64,000 nt of DNA from Pyricularia pennisetigena (Eukaryota; Ascomycota; Sordariomycetes; Magnaporthales; Pyriculariaceae), in NCBI RefSeq assembly GCF_004337985.1, contig NW_021940921.1, positions 1,381,758 to 1,445,757 of the forward strand, read 5' to 3'. Below the pieces are notes generated by a model. The model was given only the letters and a program-made list of their open reading frames with translations. It ran no database searches and was not told the origin of the DNA. Below, in pieces: positions 11,648 to 25,189 of the stretch; position 1 is the first letter of the stretch; each line of letters begins with the position of its first letter. Position numbers and translations under genes: made by a program.

Positions 11648-12181
11648 TTACCAGCAAGCGCTGTGATAATCGTGGGTGTCGAACTGATCCCAGTCATCAC
11701 TTTTCTTCCCCAACGTGTCTTGCTCAAGATACCGTACATTTTGGTGACCATTACCCGACATGTTTTCTCGCCGTGACGTGGTGCTTGCGGGCCATGAATT
11801 TTTGGAGTTCTCGTTTGACTTTCCTTTTTGAACGCCCTCACGAAGTTCAGTAGAGTTGTTTTTCAGTACTGTCTCTGCTACAAGAGCGCCTTTAGGTTGA
11901 TTGTTCAACACTTTGCTCTTACTGCCTTCAATGTCGACTTTCTTCATAGGTTCGTAGCTTGAGCATTTATACAAGCTGGAATGGTGGTTTTTCGTTTGAC
12001 TCTTTGCTGGGTGCGTCTCATTTTCCAACCCCACGGTAAGCAATGATTTTGAGGTTCGGCTGGATGATACGTTTGTTCTCTGAAACATCCGTTCAAAAGG
12101 CAGATTTTGAGTCAGGCTTTCATTTTCCGAGTCGGAATCACTGTCGATTGCGCATTCGTCAGATTCGGGATACCCGTCCAT
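11648..12181 (-). CDS. Hypothetical acidic, Ser/Asn-rich protein
   Basis: An open frame of 177 aa on the minus strand. The N terminus is acidic with alternating Asp/Ser (about residues 11-20), and the rest is Ser/Asn/Lys-rich and probably disordered. No domain, signal peptide or membrane segment is seen. A short overlapping frame at its 3' end (11566-11841) probably has no meaning. It stands alone, with empty flanks of more than 1 kb. It could be a real orphan gene or a long frame in low-complexity DNA. Confidence 0.3.
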   Translation of the reverse strand: MDGYPESDECAIDSDSDSENESLTQNLPFERMFQRTNVSSSRTSKSLLTVGLENETHPAKSQTKNHHSSLYKCSSYEPMKKVDIEGSKSKVLNNQPKGALVAETVLKNNSTELREGVQKGKSNENSKNSWPASTTSRRENMSGNGHQNVRYLEQDTLGKKSDDWDQFDTHDYHSACW

Positions 12182-14886
12182 GATGAGTGTTTTCGATTTG
12201 AATGCCGCTTAACAACACAATAGAGAGTTTGGTAAATAATGGAGCGATAACGGCGTCTGCTCAATGAGCTGCCGGAGATGAATGAGCGAATGATAAATAC
12301 TGCGCTGCGGTACTCGATAGTATGCCCTCTGATTCAGTGTAGACAGAGCTAGAACAGCGCAGCCACCCAACACACTTTATAAGGCAGAGAAAAGCTCAAC
12401 TAAGTTCCTGTATAGTTCACTGCACTCTAGACAGTGTCCTTCTCTGATATCGCCAATCATAAAGGGAACCATCTTGCCTCCCTCATGAATCTTCGAATAG
12501 AGTGATGTAACGGCGTAAGCTTTGTAAAGATACGCCTACATGGAGGAGGCGACTTGGCGGTTCTTCCAATCAGTCTTTTTGTATCACAAACTCCCCTCCT
12601 CAGCACCTCTGCAGATGAATTACACGAGCGCGCTGGCCGGCCCAGGGGCGACATGCGTTGGCGCGATTATTGGGATAACGCGTCGGACATGTAGTCAAGG
12701 TCAGTCTATAGATTTACGACTCCAGCCTGTCGACTTTCATTTACTGTTCCCGGGGTGGTCCAACGATCAAGAATATAACGCATACACCCCATCCACGACC
12801 ATTTTAAACCCACCCGAGCAAGGAATATCAAGACAAAGAGGCGAGGGAATCCTTTTGTGTAACGTTCCAAGACCCACCCTATGATCTCGCGAGAAATCAT
12901 CTTATTACCGTGACGGCTTAATGGGTGTACTGTCCCGCTAAGGTGGGTCCTCGAAGGTTCTTTTGAAGGTTGTATCAAGGACAGGAGGTTGGGGTGCCAG
13001 TCATCCTGCCCCTAGACTGACGACAAATACGTGGTGATAGAGCAGGATGCCTGCATCAGCTTTCGGGACAAATCTAATACCAGCAGCCGGCAATGTGATT
13101 GCAGTTGAAGAGAGAATAAGATATAACCTTTTATTTCAAAACTATTGAAAATACATAAACAGCAGTCTTGGGTTTCTCTATTACAGCTCAGCAGGTAGTC
13201 CAGCAAAAAGAACCGACATGTCGCTTCCTTCATTTTTGGCATAGATTACCTACGAATAGTTAATAAAAGTTAAACAGATACCCTACAGTTGCATCTGTGT
13301 TCGTCGTCATTTCTCTCGGAAACGTTTTAAGCCATCTGGACGCGAAGTCGAACGTGTTGTGATCATTACGCGTCAAATGAACCGCACAAGCTGATCATTA
13401 TCACACCTGCCTACAAGTTTGAAGATATGCGAGGGCCTCCAGATCCAAAAGAAAAAGATGGTGACTCACAAATACACGTTACAAACCTCGCGTCCTGTTG
13501 TTACTTTTGAAGTTGATTGGTGCGGGCCTGCCAATTGGAGTGATCTGGCCTTCAAGCTAGGGTGCCTATGGATGCCTTCTTCACAACAACATGCGGTTTG
13601 GCGAACTAAGGCAGCGGCAGCATAAACCTCTTGTGGGGGACCAAACCCAGCGATCTACACAGGGACCGCACCCTCTCGACTGAGTGGCCAAAGTTTGCCG
13701 GGGGCTGGTTAATATGCGGTTTAATGATGAGCATTTAGCACCAGTCTTGTGCTTGAGGGGCTGAAAAGATGAAGGCCCAAGAAGAAACTGAAATCACCAC
13801 ACTACTTGGAACCGCAAGTTTCAGGGAAAGAGCATGGTTCAAGATCCCACCTTCAGTATTGAGGGATTCAAAATGCCGGACAAGGCTACAACATCAGCCG
13901 GGGAGTTTTGGCCCGGTAACAATGGTGACAGCTAAACTTCGATGCAGAGGGTGCCCTACGCTCACCCCCTTGATGATAGGTTGCATGGGCCCTACAGGCA
14001 AACTTCAGCGCACTTTCTACACACCCAAACAAGGTAAACAAAATCGCGCCCAACCAACGTGAAAGTTTGAAAAATAGAGCATGAAAGATTTCATCAATCG
14101 AGCAAGTGTGTGGTGCTGAGTACGCTTTTGGAAGCTGCTCACCAACTGTTTCAAACAGAGATTTTATGTCCGAAAATTGGCCATCAAAGGAAGGCAGAGC
14201 CGGGAAATTTTGACTGCTCTTCTAGGAACCATTCTCGTTTCGCCTAAAACCTGCGTTGTGTATTATCGTCACTGCACCTGATTTCGATTGATCAGCATCC
14301 TTGTCCGTATTTAGCTTCTGTCCCCTAAGTAGGCCGTGCTACTTCTCTTCAGAGAGTTTAACCGCTTTTACGTAAGGAGCGTCTGCATTATCGGTGGCAT
14401 CAGGCTAGGTCCCTGTATTAACAACAGTGTTTCCTGTCGCATACAAACAGAAGCTACTAGATCTGTTAGCGGTGAATTCATTTGCTAGTAATTGTTTTTG
14501 TTGATTTGGACAGGGGATGCTTTCTGTAAGGGCCTGAGGTACATGAGGTACAAAAGTTGGAGATGTCATTGGATTGGGCAAACAGGGCTGGTCGGCCTGC
14601 TAGCACTCCAAGCTCTCTCTCTACTATGAGCAGGGAGTAAATGCTCCTGGATCCAAATGGTTGCCTTTTTTTTAACCAAGGTTTGGGCGAACCAAAGGCG
14701 ACATATACAAAGAGCAGATTTCAGCAAACTAAGATGTCCTGAACAGTTGAGCTTCTTCATTCCTCGTCAATGCGATTCGTATCCCAAACTCCTTTTTGTA
14801 CCAGCATAGTCCGATTGCTGTCCTTATTCTTATGAATTGCTGCCACCTTCAGAAATCTGCAATCGAGAAAAGATACTTCTCACACA
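12182..14886. other. Long gene-poor interval
   Basis: Apart from repeat R1 copy 2 (12628-12792), there are only short frames below 115 aa without recognisable motifs. No RNA gene was recognised. Confidence 0.45.
12628..12792 (+). repeat. Dispersed repeat, family R1 (copy 2)
   Basis: Forward copy, aligned by eye with the reversed copy at 4648-4822 and the copy at 62157. It shares GCGCGCTGGCC, GCGCGATTATTGGGATAACGCG, AAGGTCAGTCTA, ATTTACGACTCCAGCCTGTCG and a CGCATACACC end also seen in copy 1 (CCCATACACC). It carries more substitutions in the core palindrome than the other two copies. Confidence 0.65.
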
Positions 14887-17081
14887 ATGGTAAAACCAAC
14901 CACAGGTTCGACTGCAGTCTCGACGGTCTGCGAATCGTCTGCCGAAGCCGAAAAGGTCAACAAGCTGGTAAAACAGCTAGAGACACGTCCTTTAGGTGAG
15001 AAGCAGTTAGTGGATGAGGTAAAAGGCGTATATGCTGAGTAAGTCTTGGCACAGCGTGGACCAGAGCACAAGATACGGGCGGCTTCCCACCTGCCTGCCG
15101 AAAGGTTGGCGTGCGACAGAAGCCTGTTAATTGCACTCGAAATAATCATCTGAAGTGAGGCTGGCGTATTCATATCGTACTAATCCTGCTGCAATCTAGT
15201 CTTGTCATGGTCGAGAACAAATGCATAGAGGTCGATAATGCACACTCCTCGCTGAATAACGACTCGGCTTCCCCAAAGCTAAATACCGACCAGTGGCAAG
15301 CTCTTATTGTCTTGCACCGGACGCTACTACATCAGTACCACGACTTCTTCCTCGCCTCTCAGCACCCTTCGGCAAGTCCAGCACTGCGACGCCTTGCCTC
15401 CAAATATACAATGCCGGCGCGCATGTGGCGACACGGCATTCATACTTTGTAAGACTCCCTGATAATTCTGTCATGGTTTTGCGAGACAGACGAGACTGAT
15501 TCTTTGTTCTACTTGAAGTTTGGAGCTGTTGAGGCACCGTTTGCCACATTCGCTTGAGTACATGCTCACATTCATCTACTCCTCGTACTCTATAATGGCA
15601 CTTTTGTATGAAACTGTGCCAGCTTTTAAATATACTTGGATAGAATGTTTGGGAGACCTTTCAAGATATAGGTAAGTACACCCCTTTTTGTGTTCTGCTC
15701 CTCTGAAAAATTGCCCGCCTAATTGGTATTGCGTGAGTCTAGAATGGCCATTGAAGACGACGACGTTCGCGACAGAGAGGTCTGGACAGCTGTTTCTCGC
15801 GACTGGTACTCGCGAGCTAGTGACAAGGCACCCACCACTGGACGCCTGTATCACCATCTAGCAATCTTGGCGAGACCTAATGTTGTAACACAGCTTTTTT
15901 ACTACGCCAAAAGCTTGTGTGTGCCCATTCCCTTTAACAGCGCCAGGGACTCAATTCTCACCCTCTTCGAACCCATCATGGCTGGCACACACCATAAGCT
16001 ACACGCCGTCGATCGTGCGCTGGTCAGGTGTCACGGAACTTTCTTCACCGGCAAGGACACCGAAGATCTCGAAGATGCGCGCAATGAATTTCTTTCGAAC
16101 CTCGACCTGGCTGTGGCCAAGGGCGCAAGCCGCTGGCTTGAGGCAGGATATCAAATCGCCGTGACAAATCTTTGTGCACTGCTGGACTACGGCCTGCCTA
16201 ACAACGTTCTCATGATGGCACTTGACGCTTCGAACAAAGACATCCCTATGAGGAAAGTTGTAGTCGGAGACGAACCAGCTTCGGCCGAGCAAGAAGCTTC
16301 AGAGACGCAGAAACCGTCCAATACTGGTGATGAAAATGCTCCAGTTGCCGCCACCACGGAGGCCAAAGATGACGTGGTCGACCTCTCCAAACTTTTTAAA
16401 GAAGTTCTCCGGTTTGTGGAAAGCACAGATACAATTGTTCTTTCACGGCTGGGGGATCCGAACATACTTTCTTACCTCAACGTTAGGCTCATGTTCTTGC
16501 ATCAGATGGCCATCCTGAAGGGCCCAGGCGGGGCCGAGGCTCAACCACCAGCAATTTCGCATCTCGAGGCTTCTTTCTCTTGGCATCTACTCAGTTTATG
16601 CTTAAACTCTTTTGCAGCGGGTTTTGAGTCTCCCAACAAATACGAGACGAGCGAGTTCCCCCGTACAGGCGAGAGGAGGCCGCTTCCCGAGGATTGGGCA
16701 ATGCGCGGGCTTGTTTGGGCTGAGATGGCCTTTCCGGCCGATCATTTCAGCGTCAATGAAAACATGGAGGAAGCCGAGAAGACGTTTGAGAGTCCATTGA
16801 TGGGAGAACAACGTCGTGAGAGGTGTCTGTGGATCGCGTACCAGATCGCACAGATCCGAACATCGGGAGACGGCGAGGAGGGTCGTTGGATCACGTACGA
16901 CGTTAACACGAAAAAGTTTCGTCCGACGGCCAAGTATGTGTCAACCGTTAACACACACTCTTCTATCACTAAAGCCACGTTCCTGGACGACAAGGACGTC
17001 CTCCCAGAGGCGGAGCTCGTGAGCACCAGCTCAGGGCCAGAAAGCACAGATGGAGAATTGTCAGGCGAGGAAACAAACTAA
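14887..17081 (+). CDS. EST1/SMG7-like DNA/RNA-binding domain protein
   Basis: Four exons join in phase: 14887-15038, 15200-15448, 15519-15671 and 15743-17081 (introns 161, 70 and 71 nt). The product is about 630 aa. The N-terminal half resembles the 14-3-3-like/TPR module of EST1, SMG5 and SMG7: a QHPSASPALRRLASKY stretch, then PARMWRHGIH continuing across intron 2 into FLELLRHR. The central part matches the EST1-type DNA/RNA-binding region, with the start of the repeat DWYSRASDKAPTTGRLYHHL and the PFNSARDSILTLF motif. These proteins act in nonsense-mediated decay or telomere maintenance. Fungal genomes carry several paralogues of unclear role. The C-terminal tail (about 550-630) is polar. 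The first exon is short but provides a coherent helix (KLVKQLETRPLGEKQL). The start at 14887 is chosen because no upstream in-frame coding is seen. Confidence 0.8.
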
Positions 17082-18402
17082 AATCCTGTCATCATTAAGT
17101 TTCCTGAGAAAGATGAGAGAGCCTGGTTTCGAGGCAGCAGCAACTTTTCTGTGTGATACACCTGGGTCCTTTGCCCAGTTATTGAAAATTTGGTCAAAAT
17201 TTGAAACAAAATGTGATTGTATGGAATTTTGAACTCTTTCAAAGTGGGCTAGAGCGAAAGCAGCTGGAATCAAAATCAAGATCTCGTGAACGGGCAACAG
17301 GATTTTCATGCTCATTGTAACGGCCTCAACAGAGGGCTCGCAGCTTTACCGAATGTATATGGATTTGTAGAATACTGAAAAGACGCACTCTACTGCCGTT
17401 TTTCTAAGCCTCCAAAGATCCAAGCCTGCCCTTGACTGAAAGTAGAAGGCGTAAGGTGAGCATATTCTCAGCCTCAGTGCTCGAGGCAGTCCATGCCCTG
17501 GCGACTATTTCGCCATCTTACGCATGAGGCTACTGTGAAGTCACGCAATATAGAGAAAGATTTACGACAAGTTCGCGACGACGCGCTCTAGGCCATGCAT
17601 ACCGTTGCTTCAACATCGAGATGAGGGCAACCTACCATAGGGCGCGAATCAGCTGGTTTATTAATATGTTTTAGGATACGTAGACCACTGACTCAGTACG
17701 CGTCCCGGAGGAGTGATTTGTCAAGAGTGGATCTTTTCGATAGTGGTAATTTATATCCGAAGGTGCATTTGGCAGCCCCTTTTTCCTGGGCGTCAGTCAT
17801 AATGTGAAATGAAACCCTTTGTAGATGGAAGTATGCGTTGTTTGCTGATCCCAGCCCAATTAAACTTCATCCTAGCAGAGAGATTGCATGCAAGCCGGCT
17901 GAGCAATGCGAGAAGGGTGTGGAGTCAGTGGCTGCAGCTATTAAAACACCCTGCGCTTTGTGGGTTGCACAGTTTCTCCTATGGTGGAGGTCTACTTATT
18001 TACACTTCACCTTTAGACTTGACTGGACACAGACCGTAGTAACGGTCAAACCTGTTATCAGGTCGTATAAGCCTTGTTCAAGACCTGTGATCCAATCGCT
18101 TATCTGTGACGCGTGCTGATTGACATCCCAAAACAACAACAAACAAGTGTTTTCGTGTGGAAGGAATTGTGATGATGGTTGGAAGATGCGTCTTCGCGAA
18201 CGCGTTGTACGTAGTTGCAAGTGTCATGTGACCCTGCGGTGGTGCTACCCAGTATAGAGCAACATAAATTACCAATCTTGACCGATTCTGATCCAGTTTC
18301 TCAGTTGAAATAAATTCACACAGGCTGAGAAGCAGGAAGCATCGCGGTCAAATCCAGGCCTCGGCGGAATATTCTCTAAGCTGAGCTACCAGCAGAGGAG
18401 TT
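17082..18402. other. Intergenic stretch
   Basis: No supported gene between the EST1-like and C2H2 genes. It holds a diverged R2 repeat copy at about 18030-18260. Confidence 0.5.
18030..18260 (+). repeat. Diverged dispersed repeat, family R2 (copy 3)
   Basis: CTTGTTCAAGACCTGTGATCCAATCGCTTATCTG (given in parts: TTGTTCAAGACCTGTGATCC at about 18074) matches the segment GTTCAAAGCCTGTTATCC near 10784. A following TCTTCGCGAACGCG also has a counterpart in copy 1. The alignment was made by eye only. Confidence 0.3.
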
Positions 18403-19145
18403 ATGATGGAAGAATTCTCTTTTACAAGAAGTGCTGAGCCCCAGCACGATAGCCATCTGTGGCAGGGAGAAGATGAAACTCCGCTATTGGAGCAGATTAA
18501 CTATTCCCACAGCACTTGGCCTGCTCAAACACATCCGAGCTTAGAATATGTTTTCCAAACAAATTCGACGGCACTTGAAGCACAAACCATCGGTGAGTTG
18601 CTATGTTGCACCTATCCCGCACAAAACTACTAACTGTGTGCACTTTCGCATGGAATAAAATACAGGCCATGGTCAGCACGACGGGCTGCAAATCCAAGCC
18701 GGCGTGGCATATAATTCACTACCTTTGGAGAACTCGATGATTCTCGACCCACAATCCGGGGTCACAGCTCATTTTGAAAACCTTGAATATCCGCCTAGCC
18801 AACAACAAACGTTTACACCTGCTACCCAGACCTCAAGCCCGATTCTTGAGCAGGTTGTTACTAGAAGGTTCACCTGTTTTACCTGTTCAAAGACATACGC
18901 GACTAATTATGGTTTGAAGAGGCATCAGTCAATACGTAAGAGTGCTTCTTGTCTTGAATTTGATTATACGATAACTAAACGTACGAATAGAACACAGCCA
19001 ACTTTCTTCGGGTTTGCAAACTTACACATGTAAACTTTGCAACACAGAGTTTACGCGCAAAGACACCCTACAGCGTCATTTAAATAGGATACATGAGAGT
19101 GACGAAATTCGTTGTAGGAAATTACAATCTGACGGTTCGAGCTGA
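18403..19145 (+). CDS. C2H2 zinc-finger protein (two fingers)
   Basis: Three exons, 18403-18592, 18666-18935 and 18991-19145 (introns 73 and 55 nt), give about 204 aa. The N-terminal 140 residues are polar, Gln/Ser/Pro-rich, like a regulatory region. Finger 1 (about residues 132-155) is C-x2-C-x12-H-x4-H. Its last His is created only when exon 2 is joined to exon 3, which strongly supports the junction. Finger 2 (YTCKLCNTEF...RHLNRIH) is also C-x2-C-x12-H-x4-H. It is likely a nuclear DNA-binding regulator; its targets are unknown. Two adjacent ATG codons start the frame. Confidence 0.75.
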
Positions 19146-22100
19146 AAGTATGGGCTTTGGGCTTCTGAGCGGTTGGTAATGGGTTAGGCAGCAGGGAGTA
19201 TTTTTGTCTTTGACAGGCTTAGTTTCAGCGGTTCTGGATGCCCTCCGAAGCGTGCTTTTTGTAGGTTCATTTGTGTAACGAGAGACTGGTTTTGAACCCA
19301 GGAGTATCACAAAAATACGTTGCTGTGTAATCGTTTCCCGACTTCTGATTACGGCAGAGCTTTGGAAAGAAATTGAGCATTTCCTACAATTGTGACTCAA
19401 GGTGAGGCAATGCCCACTGGTTTCCAATCCATTTCCATTCTATATAGATCACGTCTCGCTCAAGAAAACGGCCAACAATTGCGGCAGGTCTCAATAATCC
19501 AAGCTGTCAATACCAAGAATATACGTATTGCAACTATTTTTATCCAAATTCCAGACCGGAGTCAATGACCGCTAGCGCTTCATCCCCAACGTGACAAGGT
19601 TGTGGGGAGAAACGATATATTGTAGGGCCAGGAGGGCGAACAGTCATTTGGTTCAGTCCGTCGCCCCCAGCCAGTTTTCCAGGGATTGGCAAAGGGACTG
19701 CGCAGCCAAGCGCAAGCAGATACCAAAATTCTAACTGTCGGCTATTCTGTAGTGTCACAAATGTGTTGTGACTCATGTTCTAAGCTTTGGTGTGGCTAGA
19801 GGATGACTGTCCGTCACGATGAGCTCTGAGACATGCTGGAGAGACGATATTCCAATCAATTTTTACTACACGCTCGCGAGTAAGATTGTCTCACTAGTGG
19901 AGTGGGTCAATGGAGATAAGGGGAAATGTCTTCCAATAAATCTTATTTATCACCTCCGTCCGGCTGCAGGTAAACGTGTGCTAATAGGCCAAAGCCCTCA
20001 TCCAGAGGTGCAGCTTGAATATCACATCACAGACGTGTGAATCCGCTAGCAGTCGCCACGGCACCATCCCGCACGCTTCTCTTGCACTCTTCTTGCTTGC
20101 TGCATTACCAACTACCCACATACAACCATGATCTCATCATAGAAACGACCATAACCAACGACAGGGCTACACGCCTTTCCTTTGTTGGATGACCCCAGTT
20201 GAAAAAGAGCTAGAACCCAGATTAGGAGACGGTGAACGAATAGGAAAAAGTCTGTTCAGAGGCAGGTTTGGCGATTATCAGCTCAGGGCTACTGTTGCAA
20301 GGAGCATGCAAACCCCTTCACCCGTGAACGTGGCGACGGTAGGTCGGCTGTTGAGGTTTACATATTTCTTTATGTTGACGTCACACGCGATTAAAGCGAG
20401 CCAGAGAGGTTACGCCAGATATTCGCTGTCAGGGTCTCATGCCGACCTCTTTCAAGACCGACAAGAAGAAAGCTCAGCAATAGTGCCACTGTCAGTTTTA
20501 TTCACACACTCCTGGGTCCCATAGTGGGCTACAAAGAGGTCCAACGACTATGTATCGGCGTTACTTGCGCATTATCATACTTTTAATCCCTCATGAGGAC
20601 GCTGTTATTCTCGAACCACTTGCCCTCGGAAGATTCCCCACGTCTTTCGCAGCTTCGGTACTAGACCTGCGGCGTTCTCTTCGTAGGCGCTTGTCCGAAG
20701 ACGATCCATACCTTCTCGATGGCTACAAACGAGTGTAAACTGTATTGGCGTACTGGCCAATAATATTGTATGGCGGATACATAGCGGCAGTGGCTCAAAA
20801 TTGGACTTGCGTTAACCCAGAGTGTTTAAGGAAAATCATACGAAGTAGCTTAGCACAACCTTCCCATGGGCTCGAATGCCCATTCCCATAAAATCTCGCT
20901 ATATACCACGCAATGCAGCTCATGACCACAGCTTTATCCTACTGATCTCTCCATTGACCCGCCCTACAATAGTTCCCCAAGCTTGCCACAAAGTCAACTT
21001 AACATTCGGCAAAGACCAATCTTGCCAGATAGGCCCAGCACAGACGGCAAACCCATCGAAAACAGCAGCATAGTCGGCGATGACCAGGAACAAAGAGACT
21101 GTAAGCCAAAACTTGTACACCCACAACCCCTAAGGAGATTCTCAGGACTCTGGCATATTGCATTTCAGAAGCGTTGCCCTTGCTTCCAAACTCCTGTTAA
21201 TGGTAAAAATTAGCGACTCTCCAAACTTGGCTTTCTGTTGCCACACTCGTACCTAATTGAGAGAGGATCATCGCCCATGTTCCGGCAAACTCAGTTATAT
21301 CCGCTTCGGCCCATTTTCGAGGTGATTTTGGTTGAGGGTTTCTTTTTGTTATGGGGTGAAATCTTACTTCTCTGATTTTTTTTACTGATTTTGCTGTCGT
21401 AAGTTATAGATGCCTTTGTCTGGTACGAAAGACTTTTATAATAGGGAGAATAGCCAAGGTCAGCGAGGCTAGCACAAAGCCTGCAGTGACCCGTTTGTTA
21501 CACAGGGACCGGGTTTCGTTAACTGGCCCAGTTCCGCCATTTCATTATAGAAGATTGTCAGGTGGGAATGATTTTGGCCGTCGATAGTATTGAGCATATG
21601 TTAGGAAGTGGCGGCGAAATACAGCTTTCCCCTTCGCCGAACCGGGGAACTGTATCACCACAGTCATGGGAGCCAAGGTGGCGACAGCTGCTTGGTCGCC
21701 CAAGCTTTCCAGGATGTCGAATGTTGCAAAAAAAACTGCAATTGGTCTTGATCGTTTGCAACTCCTTCGATCCTGTCTGCCAGGTGCAGCTTGTCCCTCA
21801 ACGACTTCACTCAGCAGTGACGAGGAGCGACCTACATACCCAAGACTGTTGAAGCCCGGTGGCACTCTTACTCTCAAGCTTTCTGGGTTAAAGGTTTGCA
21901 ATCAAACTCGACCATTATCTCCATACACTTATCAATCTACTTCTAAAAATCGACTGGATACCCATTTGTAGGCCATCAAGTACGCGATATATTTTTTGTT
22001 TGCTCTCGTGCAGGCAGGGGTGTGCGTGGACACCGGGAGGTACAAAGTCGCATGGTACCCTGGCAACCACGCCAACGCGAGCTAAGGCACAATCCACTGG

Positions 22101-24043
22101 TGGCGCATCCAAAGATACTTCCAATCCCAGCCACAATACCAAACGAGCCACAGCACAGGTAGTGGGACACAAGTGCAAGCTTTGCCCGACCGGATTGCAA
22201 AATTTCCGTGGTGGATCCGCGTTTATTATCTCGCTCCGGCTTCTTCGCAACCGCGCAGGCTGAAATTAGTTGCGCAGAACTCATTGATCTAGAGCCTATT
22301 GCCACAGCCGAAGCTACTGGTAATGACTTTACCCATTTCTATGTTGCGAAGCTTTCTCGCAATAATATGGCTGAGATAACATTTCACATAAAACTAAGAG
22401 TAGTAAACGTCTGCCATCACTTTCCTCAAGATCATGTGCTCCCTTTCGAGTTTGCGATCATCCTTCGCCGTCCTCTTGGCCGTCCTCTCGACTTGATCGA
22501 GTCTATAGCATAATTCGTACCATTTTGGATTTTTGGTGGGAAGAAGCCCGTACGCTTCGCAAGGTAGAACAACCTTTCTCTCTTGTAGCAGTAGTATGAT
22601 GCCGGTTTCGGTTCGACTGCCACTTTTGATTCAACCCACGACGCGTTGATGATATCCACTATTCTTTACATTATTAACTGCACTGGCTTACGGGAGCATT
22701 ATGTGGCGTACTATGATTTGACTTGTAAAGTCCGGAACACTCCGTTCTTGGTTTTGCGAGCATGTCGCTCGGCCGATACATCCAAAAAACCCGCAGATAC
22801 TTTTGGCATGACTCTGGCACTATCTTGCGGCCATCAAGTTTTCGGTGCACTTCGAGAAGGCGAACTTCGAGAAGGATGGCGATCGAGTAACTCGCGGAAC
22901 CAGTGTCTACTTCTATAAAGTCGCCACGGTTATAAATAATGCCATCCTCTGCTGTTATCGGTTAGATTGTGCATTTTTTCTGGACTCGTGGGAGAGAAAG
23001 GCTTACCGGTAAAACTCGTGCTTTCACTCAGGTGCCGCCAATCTGGCAATCGCAGTTTTGTTCCATTTTGGACACCATATCGAATGAAGTGGCCAGGCAG
23101 CATTTCATCTCGTTTGAACGCCAGTTTCCCATCATTAGGACCGGGATAGACAATTCGGTAAGGGCAGGGCGCCATAGTGGAGGAAATAACAAATATATGT
23201 CTAAGGCTAAGTTTCGTCGTGGTCAGGCGTTGGGAAAGGATTCGCTTTATGGCAGCACAGACACTTGCTCTACGAGTAGAAGACAGAGCCTGGGGGTTGG
23301 CCTAGGGTGGAGTTCAGAGGTACCGTACATTTCATGGAAAGAACACAGAGCGGGGGCTTCCAATCAATCCTATCACTGTTCTTTTCGTCCTGATCACTGC
23401 AGATGCACGCCAAGAGCCTGCAAAAGCGCGCCGCTGACCGAGACACGCAACAAATTGGCTCTCATTGGTCTGCCGAATTTATCGAGTAGAAAGATTACAG
23501 TGGGTATCACATCAGAAAGATGTGAGTCCTCCAGCAGTCTCCCTCGCACGTTTTCGCCTTTTTTGAAGGTTCGAGTGGCCTAGGAGGGCCGGGACAAGGA
23601 AACCGATTCCTTATACTGCTAATGTTGCTGGGGCAAAGTTGACGCTTTCGTATGATCACCCCGCAAGCTGAGACCATGAGTGACATCAGAAACGTCATCA
23701 AGGCCTGTCTTGTTGGCCAGGCAGGTGGAACATGCACGCTTACCCGGGGACTTGGAGCATTCATTGGCCTTGGCCACAGCAAAACGATCAAGGATTAGAT
23801 CGCCACTTTTGCCTCAGACCTGTCACTAAGCTCTAGACTGTTTCGATGGGCTCTGTGCAGCAGACAATATATCTAACAGTCTTTTTGCTGTTTATGTTAC
23901 GTCTTCGTACGAAGCACGAACATATCTTAGTACATAGAACTTCTTTAATCTCTTCATCAATCGTGAGTTATCGTCTTTGGAGGAAGCCACAAATGTGTGC
24001 TTCCAGTGCAAATCGGCACAGCACTAAACCAAGACCACAGTCT
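19146..24043. other. 4.9-kb interval with no convincing gene
   Basis: Several frames of 60-200 aa exist (for example 20189-20524, 22969-23583 and a 48-aa frame 23652-23798). None shows a domain, a coherent splice partner or a signal peptide that I can defend. The region may hold decayed genes. No tandem repeat or RNA gene was recognised. Confidence 0.45.
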
Positions 24044-25189
24044 CTAACGCTGGTTTTCCCTCCATGAACCCCGGAACAGGTGTCTTGTAAATGCCTCATC
24101 AGGAATGCTTCCGTCATTGGTACTGCCTGAGTGTGGCTGCCCCATCCCGAACCCATCGATCGGCAGAATGAGTGTGTCGCGGAATAACGTCGGAGTACCT
24201 AGAGATGAAAGGTCCCTCATGTCTGTTAAACCCTTGTCCGTCTCTTGCAAATATTCCCAAACCACATCCGTCCATGCTGCTGGGCCGGTGGAATTCATAA
24301 CCTCAAAACTCGTCGGTCTCCAAGACGGGCTTTCGCTGGAGATGTTGTGCTTTTGCTTCAGATCATCCCAAGACTGAACAACCCGGGATATCATCATTGG
24401 GAAGACAGGGTGACCAGGGGCGGCGGCTATGGTCCATTGGCAGAACTGGACTGTATGAGCGATGTCGGCCCATCTGCCTCCATCACGTTGGTCGAACTCA
24501 ATACCGACGACCAGCCGGGTATGGTTGCGGAACGGTCTCGGTACCCAGTCGTCAATGGGCTTTAACGCGACAGTGTCTGTGTCTGTATAGACACCACCTT
24601 CAATATAGAGAAGCAAGTATCGAAGTAGATCGGATCTCATGCCAACATTAGGCAAGGAGTTGAAGGTTGAGACGATGGCCTCGTCATGGCCAAAGTAGCG
24701 GTTGACAAAGTCTTTCCCGCCATCAGGACCAACTAGAGTACTGCAAATAGTCAGTTGAAGCCCTAGGAATTGATGAGTTTGTAGCACAGATACCCCAGCT
24801 GACTGCACTTACTATGTGTAGTCTGGGTTCATGGCCAGCCAGGTAGCCGTCTCCTTCAAAGTGTCTGGCTTTACCTGATTCTTCTTACCCCAGACTCTCG
24901 GGAGTATAATCTGCCAAATACTCTGAGGAATAAGGGGATCCTGGTGTGGCTTGACCCAGTCATATTTTGCGGAAGCATCGTCCCAGCTGCGGTGTTTTTG
25001 CCGGGTGAAGCCATGGTCTGGTGAACCGGGCCGTTGCAAGATGGAAGTACTGTACAGTAGCAAGCATGTTGTTAACACTACCATGGATAGACCTGTCAAG
25101 AGGCGGGTGCGGTATCGCGGTCGTATAACGTGCTGAAGGGCGTGATTGCACAGAGACGACATTGATTTTGAATCGGTAATACCATGCAT
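24044..25189 (-). CDS. Glycosyltransferase family 32 (Och1-like)
   Basis: Two exons, 25189-24813 and 24740-24044, are joined by a 72-nt intron (GTAAGT donor, TTGCAG acceptor) to give about 357 aa. A short cytosolic N terminus is followed by one hydrophobic segment (about residues 30-52), giving a type II Golgi membrane protein. The luminal part shows the GT32 pattern: PQSIWQI near 90, a region ending YTYTLVGPDGG restored by the splice, then DLLRYLLLYIEGGVY with the metal-binding DTD at residues 179-181. The family transfers mannose (Och1 alpha-1,6-mannosyltransferase) or related sugars from nucleotide donors in the Golgi. Filamentous fungi have many paralogues, so the exact acceptor is unknown. 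The length is in the usual range. Confidence 0.88.

Noticed and set aside
18345..18400. tRNA-like segment on the minus strand (TAGCTCAG followed by GGATTTGACC)
   Set aside because: Spacing between A- and B-box-like parts is 11 nt too short, and the B-box lacks GGTTC. No stem set can be formed.
21545..22513. Cluster of 80-118-aa frames on both strands
   Set aside because: Several overlapping frames of similar size, none with a domain, signal peptide or splice-linked exon; composition does not single one out.
22969..23583. 204-aa plus-strand frame
   Set aside because: Longest in its interval, but composition is Ser/Arg/Cys-rich and irregular, with no domain or typical coding pattern; likely chance.
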